From JBLHHI01 sp047614125 (GTDB lineage: Bacteria; Bacteroidota; Bacteroidia; NS11-12g; UBA9320): 30,242 nucleotides of DNA. The notes below the pieces were generated by a model, which was not told the origin of the DNA, searched no databases, and saw nothing but the letters and a program-made list of their open reading frames with translations. Positions 24,503 through 30,242 of the stretch are shown piece by piece. Position 1 is the stretch's first letter. The number at the start of each line of letters is the position of its first letter. The translations under genes were made by a program, and so were the position numbers. Where the stretch lies: the NCBI GenBank assembly GCA_047614125.1, contig JBLHHI010000029.1, positions 1 through 30,242 on the forward strand. Direction: 5' to 3'.

Positions 24503-25660
24503 CTACTCGGCCTTTTTAACCTCTTGGTCATTTACAAACTGGATGAAAACAGTACCAGTAACTGGCGAATATGCCTCAAAGGCCCCTTCTTTCTTTCCTT
24601 CGATCCAATTGCCTTTTAAGGTAGAGCGCTGAGGGGTATTAACTTGGGTAGCAAGGCCATGCGGTTTGCCATTTACAAAGCTTCCCTCAACATACCCTCT
24701 TGGGCCATACAGCTTACCTTGACCATTAAGTAAATTGTTGGCAAATTGACCTTCATAGTGATAGGTTTCCGTATACCAATAATGGCCAATGCCGTGCATT
24801 AAATCTGCCACCCAATTTCCCGAATACCGCGTTTTGTCGGCAAAAACAGCTTCTCCATACCCTACCCGTTTACCCATAATAATGTTGCCCGTATACGAGT
24901 ATTGACCGGTAACATTTATTTCTCCTTGGCCCCAAGCAAAGCCCAATTGGAAGCCTCCTTGGTATTGAAAGCCCGAAGAATCCGATAGCCGCCCTTGTCC
25001 GTTTGGAATTCCATATTTCCACGTTCCAGTATACGTTAAACCCTGTTGCCATTGCATTGTGCCTAAACCTCCCAAACAATTACCACCACTGCATACACCA
25101 TTTGGCAAAATCCGCATGCCCCAATATGCTGCGTTGTTGTTTTCGGCTGCGGAAATAAAATCAGAGTTCCCAATCAGTTTCAACAAATCCATCCTTTTTC
25201 CCGTAAAGTACGCCATGGAAGATTGATTCTTAAACGTTCCAATCATTCGATAGGCATTGGAGGAATCGGGGGAGTAATTGCGATGATTTAATAAAAAGGG
25301 ATCAATTTTTTCTCCAAATGAAATTCCATGTGGTAGCGTTCCTTTAAACGATTTATATCGGAAGCCGGAATCGTGAAAATGAATTTCTTTGAGCGTAAAA
25401 TTTCGAGTAAAATGCAAGGCCAAACCATTAGATGGGCTAACCATTTCGAAGGTTCCACCCCCTTGATCGTAAAAAGTGGAGTAAAGTGTATCCGCTTCGA
25501 GTGCTAGAATGAGCGTTGATAATATGGGCGCATTAGCGGGCTGGCCAATCAAGTCGGGATACGTCAATCCGGCTGGTAGAGCAGTTTGCTTTACCTGACT
25601 AAAGCCAAGATTACAACCTAAACAAAAGATGATTAAGTGCGGTAAAAAATTCTTTATCAT
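24503..25660 (-). CDS. Secreted MORN-repeat protein
   Basis: A 385-residue protein with a signal peptide (MIKNFLPHLIIFCLGCNLGFSQ; cleavage likely after the SQ region). The first 180 residues are a domain I do not recognise. From about residue 205 there are about seven MORN units of the Y-x-G-x-W/F-x(5)-G-x-G type: YTGTWKYGIPNGQGRL, YQGGFQLGFAWGQGEI, YTGNIIMGKRVGYGEA, YSGNWVADLMHGIGHY, YEGQFANNLLNGQGKL, VEGSFVNGKPHGLATQ and LKGNWIEGKKEGAFEA. No T9SS domain is seen. It is likely periplasmic or outer-membrane associated. Function is unknown; bacterial MORN proteins are often scaffolds or surface proteins. Convergent with lysC and divergent from fdx. Confidence 0.8.
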   Translation of the reverse strand: MIKNFLPHLIIFCLGCNLGFSQVKQTALPAGLTYPDLIGQPANAPILSTLILALEADTLYSTFYDQGGGTFEMVSPSNGLALHFTRNFTLKEIHFHDSGFRYKSFKGTLPHGISFGEKIDPFLLNHRNYSPDSSNAYRMIGTFKNQSSMAYFTGKRMDLLKLIGNSDFISAAENNNAAYWGMRILPNGVCSGGNCLGGLGTMQWQQGLTYTGTWKYGIPNGQGRLSDSSGFQYQGGFQLGFAWGQGEINVTGQYSYTGNIIMGKRVGYGEAVFADKTRYSGNWVADLMHGIGHYWYTETYHYEGQFANNLLNGQGKLYGPRGYVEGSFVNGKPHGLATQVNTPQRSTLKGNWIEGKKEGAFEAYSPVTGTVFIQFVNDQEVKKAE

Positions 25661-25710
25661 ATCTTACAAAGTAATGGTTTCTGAGCCTTGATTAATAAAA
25701 CCCTAACAAA

Positions 25711-25744
25711 TTTTTATTTAGAACGTTTATAAGGTATAGTTTTG
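25711..25744 (+). promoter_or_regulatory. Promoter of the fdx-iscX-kdsC cluster
   Basis: TAGTTTTG (25737-25744) is an exact TAnnTTTG -7 box, followed by CACC. The -33 side is only T-rich (TTTTT at 25711-25715). Transcription would start near 25750, giving an almost leaderless fdx mRNA (ATG at 25755). Confidence 0.6.
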
Positions 25745-25754
25745 CACCCCAATT

Positions 25755-26081
25755 ATGACAAACAAGATAATATTTCATTTTGAAGACAAATCAAAACAAT
25801 CCCAAGAACTTATTGCGTTGGATGGAGATACGGTTTTAGATGTGGCCCTTGATAATGATATAGACTTACATCACAATTGCGGAGCAGTTTGCGCCTGCAG
25901 TACGTGCCACATCATTGTTGAAGATGGAATGGATAACTTGCCCGAAATAACGGATAAAGAAGAAGATTTTATTGATCGAGCCATTTCTCCAACCATAAAT
26001 TCGCGACTGGCATGTCAATGTAAGGTTTCATCTGATTTGGTAATTACCATACCCGATCAATCTCAATTTAACGGACACTAG
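25755..26081 (+). CDS. fdx: 2Fe-2S ferredoxin, adrenodoxin/Isc type
   Basis: A 108-residue ferredoxin of the adrenodoxin/Fdx class. The cluster ligands follow C-x5-C-x2-C-x35-C at C42, C48, C51 and C87 (NCGAVCACSTC, then LACQC); C46 and C89 are extra. The N-terminal beta-grasp (IIFHFEDK, then ALDGDTVLDVALDNDIDLHHNCG) and the helix DNLPEITDKEEDFIDRA are typical. In isc systems this protein feeds electrons to Fe-S assembly; here iscX follows 22 bases later, supporting that role. A P450-type electron donor role is an alternative. The start ATG lies about 5-10 bases after the predicted transcription start. Confidence 0.92.
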   Translation: MTNKIIFHFEDKSKQSQELIALDGDTVLDVALDNDIDLHHNCGAVCACSTCHIIVEDGMDNLPEITDKEEDFIDRAISPTINSRLACQCKVSSDLVITIPDQSQFNGH

Positions 26082-26103
26082 CCGCTATAGACAATTTTAC
26101 AAA

Positions 26104-26340
26104 ATGGAAAATTTTGAATTACCAATAAACTGGTCAGACTACGAAGACATCGCTATAAGCTTGTACGAGCGTTTTGGCAATGATTTTAACGAAGGTAAGA
26201 TCTACCGCATACGATTTACGGATTTGCTGGAATGGGTGCTTGAAATACCGAATTTCAAAGGCCAACGATCCGAAAGCAATGAAGGTCACTTAGAAATGAT
26301 TCAGTCGAGCTGGGTATACGAATGGAGAGATAATCAGTAA
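26104..26340 (+). CDS. iscX: Iron-sulfur cluster assembly protein IscX
   Basis: A 78-residue acidic protein. INWSDYEDIAISLYERFG, then RFTDLLEWVLEIPNFKGQ, then SNEGHLEMIQSSWVYEW corresponds to the IscX winged-helix (family hallmark RFTDLxxWVxxLxxF-x-x-SNExxLE). IscX binds IscS and iron and tunes the rate of Fe-S assembly. It lies right after an Isc-type ferredoxin, as in the proteobacterial isc operon, but no iscS, iscU or hsc genes are in this window. The third gene, kdsC, begins 10 bases later. Length is slightly above the E. coli protein because of a short N-terminal extension. Confidence 0.88.
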   Translation: MENFELPINWSDYEDIAISLYERFGNDFNEGKIYRIRFTDLLEWVLEIPNFKGQRSESNEGHLEMIQSSWVYEWRDNQ

Positions 26341-26349
26341 ATTTGAGCT

Positions 26350-26889
26350 ATGGCTGATTTGAATGTGCTGTCTAAGTTTAAACCCATTAAGGCCTTTGTG
26401 CTGGATGTGGATGGTGTGCTTACAGACGGCAGCGTGCTCGCAACGGAAGCCGGAGAGCAACTCCGAACGATGAACATTAAAGATGGCTTTGCCATCAATC
26501 AAGCCGTTCAACGAGGTTATCTTATCATTGCGATAAGCGGAGGCAGCTCTGAAGGAGTTCAGAAACGTTTAACAAAGCTTGGCGTACAAGAAATTCATCT
26601 GGCAGTGAACAATAAGGTTGAAGTTCTGAATGCAGTCTTATCGAAACACAAAATCACTCCAGCTCAATGCATGGGCGTGGGTGATGACCTCCCGGATTAC
26701 GAAATGCTTAAACTCGTTGGACTGAGTTGTTGCCCATCGGATGCCGCCAGAGAAATTCTGGAGATGGTGAATTACGTTTCATCTAAAAATGGTGGCCAAG
26801 GCTGTATTCGTGAATTAATTGAAATGGTTTTACGGTTAAATAACGACTGGCCACAGTTATCTGGCCATGAATCTCTTGTTTCGAAGTAA
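26350..26889 (+). CDS. kdsC: KdsC-type HAD phosphatase (KDO 8-phosphate phosphatase)
   Basis: A 179-residue C0-type (capless) HAD phosphatase. Motif I is DVDGVLTDG (19-27) with nucleophile D19 and acid/base D21. Motif II is ISGGSS (62-67), motif III Lys is K89 and motif IV is GVGDDLPDYEML (109-120). KDGFAINQAVQRGY and the C-terminal GGQGCIRELIEMVL match KdsC, which makes KDO from KDO 8-phosphate for lipid A-core. Related CMP-sialate-linked or other HAD sugar phosphatases are less likely. No other LPS gene is adjacent; it shares the transcript with fdx and iscX. Starts 10 bases after iscX. Confidence 0.85.
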   Translation: MADLNVLSKFKPIKAFVLDVDGVLTDGSVLATEAGEQLRTMNIKDGFAINQAVQRGYLIIAISGGSSEGVQKRLTKLGVQEIHLAVNNKVEVLNAVLSKHKITPAQCMGVGDDLPDYEMLKLVGLSCCPSDAAREILEMVNYVSSKNGGQGCIRELIEMVLRLNNDWPQLSGHESLVSK

Positions 26890-26926
26890 ACTTCTGCTTG
26901 CAGCTTAAAATCTTTTTGAAAAAAAG

Positions 26927-26957
26927 TTGGTGTAATTGAAATTAATTCTTTCCTTTG
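26927..26957 (+). promoter_or_regulatory. Promoter of a candidate small RNA
   Basis: TTGG (26927-26930, preceded by an A-run), 19 bases, then TTCCTTTG (26950-26957), one mismatch from TAnnTTTG and followed by C. The arrangement resembles Bacteroidota stable-RNA promoters. It lies in the kdsC-LTA synthase gap with no protein gene downstream on this strand. Confidence 0.55.
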
Positions 26958-26961
26958 CAGA

Positions 26962-27038
26962 GCCTTTGAAAAGAGGCAATTTTTTCATGGTTAGTTTGGT
27001 TTATTTGCCCTGCTCTTTCTGAGCGGGGCTTCTTTTTA
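26962..27038 (+). ncRNA. Candidate small structured RNA (about 75 nt), unassigned family
   Basis: The predicted transcript starts around 26960-26965. It opens with a hairpin GCCTTT-GAAA-AGAGGC (26962-26977; GNRA tetraloop), then a U-rich single strand and ends with the terminator at 27007-27037. An 11-codon frame (ATG 26987 to a TGA in the terminator stem at about 27020-27022) lies inside; it could be a leader peptide or chance. The first hairpin is itself followed by AATTTTTT, so a pair of tandem terminators for kdsC is the main alternative. No match to SRP RNA, tmRNA, RNase P or 6S can be recognised. Orientation rests on the promoter and T-run. Confidence 0.45.
27007..27037 (+). terminator. 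Intrinsic terminator of the kdsC/small RNA region
   Basis: GCCCTGCTC (27007-27015) and GAGCGGGGC (27021-27029) form 9 pairs (one G-U) around TTTCT, followed by TTCTTTTT. It serves the fdx-iscX-kdsC transcript, the candidate small RNA, or both. Confidence 0.88.
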
Positions 27039-27122
27039 TACAAGGTTTTGAGCTCAACCCAATATAATTAAAGGGACAACCAAGATATTGGTGACGCCAA
27101 AAAATGAACATGGATTAAATTC

Positions 27123-29003
27123 CTAATTCAAAGCATCAATTTGGGAAGGAGTGGGATCTTGGAAAACAGAGGTCACTTTTTGTAAATATCCTTTGATTAA
27201 AGAATCCCGAAAAGAAATTTCGTTAGAATCTAAAATGGTTTGCATTAAATATCGCTTGGCCAATAAATCATATACCGAACATCCCATAGAGTCAATATAT
27301 CCACAACCTACTTGATAATAGTAAAAGGCAAATGATTTTTCTGAATCGAAAATAGACTTGCTAAAACCCGCATATTGGTTTTGGGAATGAAGAAACATAT
27401 AATGCATGCTGGATGGCAAATCGGTATGGCTGCTAAAGCTGGAAATAGTGCGTTGAGCCTGAACCGGACCCCCAACAATTAGCAAGGGTATTCGGAATTT
27501 TTCCGGGGCAAAAACATCCATGTTATTGGGCTTTCGGATGGCATGATCTGCCGTTATAATAACCACTGTGTTCTGCCAGTGTTTACTTCGCTCCAAGTTA
27601 TTTAGAAAAACACCCAAGCAGCTGTCTGTGTAATTAGTCGATTGGAAAAACTTTCCATCCCTTCCACTAAAAGTTCGCCCACCAGGAACTTCAAATGGCT
27701 CATGACTGCTGAGCGTGTATAGAGAAGCAAAGTAAGGGCGCTCTAAGGTGTCCAGAAGGTGAAAGAAAGCTTTAAAGGTATGTTCATCGTGAATGCCCCA
27801 TTTGCCACGCTTAGAGCCCTTAGGGAGCGATTTTTTCTCTACTATGTAATCAACATCGCCTAAGGTAAATATGGTTCGCAGATTGGCAAAATCCAAGCTG
27901 CCGCCGTACATAAAAGCCGTTTGATAGTTGGCGCTTTTAAACTCAGAAAACAAATTGGTAAGTTTTTCAACCTTGGATGGAAACTCTAAAATGCCGGAAT
28001 TTGGAAGTGCTGGGAATCCATAAAACAAGCTAACATGGCCCTTGTCCGATCGATCTCCACTGGAGTAGAAGTTGCTAAAATTGTACCCTTTTTTCGACCA
28101 AGCCATCAAGTTTGGAAGGATGTCTTGGGCATTGGGCTGACTAAGGATTTCCGCGGAAAAGCTTTCCAGAACAATCAAAACAACGTTGGTTCCATCGGCA
28201 AACTTGGGCGTTTCCCTCCAATCATTGTTTTGCTGGGAATAAACCTTATTAACCAAGGTGTTGCTGGTTTTGTCTTCAAAAAACCAGAAGTTGGTTGCGA
28301 GGTTAACTCGGTTAGTATAGGTATAAATCAAGTTCCAAACCTCGTTAATTGCAGCATGGTTGGCGAAGGGCTTGTTGGAGAAGTACGCAGAACTCAGTCC
28401 AACCGTTGCAACACCAATACCACCTCGAATGGGCAAGATTAATACGGCCGAAAACAGTACGCCAACCCAAGTATTAATCGGTTTTAACCGGCATTTAAAG
28501 GCCTTGGCTTTATGAACAAGCATCCGGTAGCTTGCCCATCCAAGAACGAACAAAACAACCCACGCCGTTAGGAAAATGAAGACATCGTTCCAATTTGCGG
28601 AAGCCATTGCCTCAGTTGGTGTTTGCAAATAGGTAAAAAGGGAAAAATCTGCTCGGTACCCCCAATAGGTATAAAGCCGTGCATCGATGGATAGAAACAA
28701 GCTGCAGAGCGCAATGAGCATTGCGTTGAAAAAAAATATCACCCTTTTTCCATGCGTTGAAAAAACTTGTAAGATGCTAAATAATAGCACATTAGCTAGG
28801 GTAAAGTAGGAGGTCATGGATACATCCAATGCCAACCCATGTTTAAAAACTTGCAACAAATCATTTGCAGAAAGGGCACGTGACAAAGAAAGATTGACGG
28901 TTAAGAAAATCAACTTAGATGCTAAAAAGAAGACCAACCAAAAAGCGGCGATTCTCAAGGCAAATGAGCCCGTGGCGCGAAACGTACTTTTCAACTCGTT
29001 CAT
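27123..29003 (-). CDS. LTA synthase/MdoB-family membrane phosphotransferase
   Basis: A 626-residue membrane enzyme. Five hydrophobic helices fill the first 200 residues (about 16-40, 56-80, 87-106, 139-160, 178-199). The periplasmic sulfatase-fold domain follows: NVVLIVLESFSAE (metal ligand E280), NFYSSGDRSDKGH (nucleophile position S319), GIHDEHTF, SHEPF and ADHAIRKPN (metal ligands D/H). S319 aligns with the nucleophilic Thr of MdoB (GNRTVRG) and of LTA synthase. Family members transfer phosphoglycerol or phosphoethanolamine to glycans or lipids; a diderm has no LTA, so the acceptor is probably a lipid or envelope glycan. Starts at ATG directly after the stop codon of the upstream FAD enzyme gene (no gap). 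Confidence 0.85.
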   Translation of the reverse strand: MNELKSTFRATGSFALRIAAFWLVFFLASKLIFLTVNLSLSRALSANDLLQVFKHGLALDVSMTSYFTLANVLLFSILQVFSTHGKRVIFFFNAMLIALCSLFLSIDARLYTYWGYRADFSLFTYLQTPTEAMASANWNDVFIFLTAWVVLFVLGWASYRMLVHKAKAFKCRLKPINTWVGVLFSAVLILPIRGGIGVATVGLSSAYFSNKPFANHAAINEVWNLIYTYTNRVNLATNFWFFEDKTSNTLVNKVYSQQNNDWRETPKFADGTNVVLIVLESFSAEILSQPNAQDILPNLMAWSKKGYNFSNFYSSGDRSDKGHVSLFYGFPALPNSGILEFPSKVEKLTNLFSEFKSANYQTAFMYGGSLDFANLRTIFTLGDVDYIVEKKSLPKGSKRGKWGIHDEHTFKAFFHLLDTLERPYFASLYTLSSHEPFEVPGGRTFSGRDGKFFQSTNYTDSCLGVFLNNLERSKHWQNTVVIITADHAIRKPNNMDVFAPEKFRIPLLIVGGPVQAQRTISSFSSHTDLPSSMHYMFLHSQNQYAGFSKSIFDSEKSFAFYYYQVGCGYIDSMGCSVYDLLAKRYLMQTILDSNEISFRDSLIKGYLQKVTSVFQDPTPSQIDALN

Positions 29004-30104
29004 TTATGCTAATACCTTGTTAAATCGTGAAACATTGAGATTGGGAGGAAGGGCTTGTTCATCTTCCATAAATGCCATGAGCATATGAACGACGTGTGAA
29101 ACCTGACTCACTCCTTTGCTCCCTAAACCGTTTAAAATGAACGCATTTTTATAATTCTTGTACTGGCCAACAACCGGATTTCGATCCTTAACCGAAGGCC
29201 GAATACCAACTTTATGATCAATCACCTTAGGTTGGAAATGGATAATTTTACCCAGTCTTGTTAATAAATCGGTTTGAGCGGTTTCGGTTTGACTTAAGTT
29301 AATGTTAGCCCAATCATAAGTAGATCCTACCCTAAATCTATTGTGGCCAAGCGGACAAATGAAACAACCCCCTACAACAATCTTATCCTGATCGAGCTGA
29401 GGAATTTCCACCGTTAAAATTTCACCTTTCATCGGGGCCATCCAGTTTGTGTAACCCCAATCACCTTTATTTAACTGACCCGTACAAAATACCACTTTTC
29501 GAGCCGTTATTCCGGCACCTTTCCACGTTACAAAATGATCTTCAAAGAGTAAGTCAGATTCTTTAACCTCATTGGGTAGATACGAATCGAGCTGTTGCAA
29601 GCCATGTCGTACTGCGTTTAAATAAACTGGAATATTTACCCAGCCCCCTCTCAAAATTGCGAGCGCGCCATGTGGCGCTCGGTATTGATTGGAAGATAAG
29701 CTTTGAAAATTGGGCTCTTGCAAAAAGGCTTGGTAGCTGGGTTGACCAAGCTTAATGGTTAAGTTGTTCATTTCTGTATGAGAACTAATAACCTTAAAAA
29801 TCGGCATTGGGTTATAAAAAAGCTCCGCATGCTGTTGTTGCTGGTTTTGGAAATAATTTTGAGTTGAATCAAAAAAGAGGTTTGCATTTTCAGCTAATGC
29901 AAGTCGCTTGCCTGTTATGGGATTAAAGATGCCAGCAGCCACGCTGGATGAAGTGTTCTGTGATGGAAGATCTGCCACGCAAACCGTAAAGCCCTTGTTG
30001 AGCAACTCTGTGGCCAGCACCGAGCCGGCCAGGCCTTGTCCTACTATTAAATAATCCTTGATAAACCCAGTATTTAACCCGGCGAAGATACAACGCGAAA
30101 CCAA
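29004..30104 (-). CDS. FAD-dependent oxidoreductase (DAO/DadA-like family)
   Basis: A 366-residue flavoprotein of the glycine/D-amino-acid oxidase fold. The N-terminal Rossmann motif DYLIVGQGLAGSVLA (GxGxxG) binds FAD. SSVAAGIFNPITGKRLAL is typical of this Bacteroidota subfamily. The C-terminal GIRPSVKDRNPVVGQY and AFILNGLGSKGVSQV close the FAD site. The substrate is unknown. The start is uncertain: the frame opens with TTG at 30104 immediately after a stop, adding 14 residues before the position (Ile15) where homologues usually start, and no ATG or GTG is available. The stop codon touches the ATG of the downstream phosphotransferase, implying translational coupling. Confidence 0.82.
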   Translation of the reverse strand: MVSRCIFAGLNTGFIKDYLIVGQGLAGSVLATELLNKGFTVCVADLPSQNTSSSVAAGIFNPITGKRLALAENANLFFDSTQNYFQNQQQQHAELFYNPMPIFKVISSHTEMNNLTIKLGQPSYQAFLQEPNFQSLSSNQYRAPHGALAILRGGWVNIPVYLNAVRHGLQQLDSYLPNEVKESDLLFEDHFVTWKGAGITARKVVFCTGQLNKGDWGYTNWMAPMKGEILTVEIPQLDQDKIVVGGCFICPLGHNRFRVGSTYDWANINLSQTETAQTDLLTRLGKIIHFQPKVIDHKVGIRPSVKDRNPVVGQYKNYKNAFILNGLGSKGVSQVSHVVHMLMAFMEDEQALPPNLNVSRFNKVLA

Positions 30105-30221
30105 TTATTCTTCTTGGTTCAATCCATTTGGTCAAGGCGAATTATCTTACTACCTGAGTTCGATTAATATTTGCAGGTTCAGATTTTTATAAAATTGTAT
30201 AGTCGAAGCGTCATGTTTGTA

Positions 30222-30239
30222 GGTTTACCGGGGTAAACC
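30222..30239. repeat. Palindrome near the right window edge
   Basis: GGTTTACC and GGTAAACC (separated by GG) form an 8-bp inverted repeat. It may be a terminator stem for a gene beyond the window or an operator. No T-run can be seen because the window ends 3 bases later. The rest of 30105-30221 shows no gene. Confidence 0.3.
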
Positions 30240-30242
30240 AAG

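Noticed and set aside
28035..28442. 135-residue plus-strand open frame inside the phosphotransferase gene
   Set aside because: It lies wholly opposite the LTA-synthase-like coding sequence, with no recognisable domain, promoter or start signal.
1..30242. CRISPR arrays, insertion sequences, rRNA genes or defence islands
   Set aside because: No regularly spaced direct repeats, transposase motifs, rRNA-like sequence or defence-gene signatures were seen on either strand.

Overview
The window is a chromosomal segment of a Bacteroidota bacterium, most likely of the order Flavobacteriales; the family cannot be fixed from the sequence alone. Four things support this. Promoters have the form TTTG-N18-20-TAnnTTTG. 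Nearly all genes lack a Shine-Dalgarno (SD) sequence. A DUF3467 gene follows rpoC. A secreted protein carries a type IX secretion (T9SS) C-terminal sorting domain. GC content is low, and none of the five tRNA genes encodes its CCA end.

Left part (1-3000): the 3' end of an unidentified gene, a possible 42-residue small ORF, an acyl-CoA dehydrogenase, and a translation-linked cluster rpsU (bS21), a XerC/D-type tyrosine recombinase and a short hibernation factor (hpf). rpsU stands out because it does have an SD (GAGGT), the hallmark of bS21 autoregulation described in Flavobacteriia.

Centre (3000-16660): the universal information-processing block tRNA-Thr(TGT), tRNA-Tyr, tRNA-Gly, tRNA-Thr(GGT), tuf, tRNA-Trp, secE, nusG, rplK, rplA, rplJ, rplL, rpoB, rpoC, DUF3467. 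All genes are on the + strand. The first four tRNAs plus tuf match the E. coli thrU-tyrU-glyT-thrT-tufB order. A strong promoter precedes the tRNAs. Hairpins lie after tuf and between rplL and rpoB, and a clear intrinsic terminator follows rpoC. rpoB begins at TTG.

Right part (16660-30242): accessory and housekeeping genes. These are a putative lipoprotein, a decayed DUF937 gene (truncated, with an internal TGA), and a DUF1800/DUF1501 pair whose second member has a Tat-like signal and a T9SS sorting domain. Next come a diacylglycerol-kinase-family lipid kinase and class I fructose-1,6-bisphosphatase (- strand), an aspartate kinase (+) sharing a face-to-face promoter region with fbp, and a secreted MORN-repeat protein (-). 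A fdx-iscX-kdsC cluster (+) follows, then a candidate small RNA with its own promoter, GNRA hairpin and terminator. The window ends with a FAD-dependent oxidoreductase and an LTA-synthase/MdoB-family membrane phosphotransferase (-) that abut without a gap.

No CRISPR array, insertion sequence, prophage or defence island is visible. The items most worth checking are the rpsU SD, the small RNA after kdsC, the face-to-face fbp/lysC promoters, the DUF1800/DUF1501 pair and the DUF937 pseudogene.
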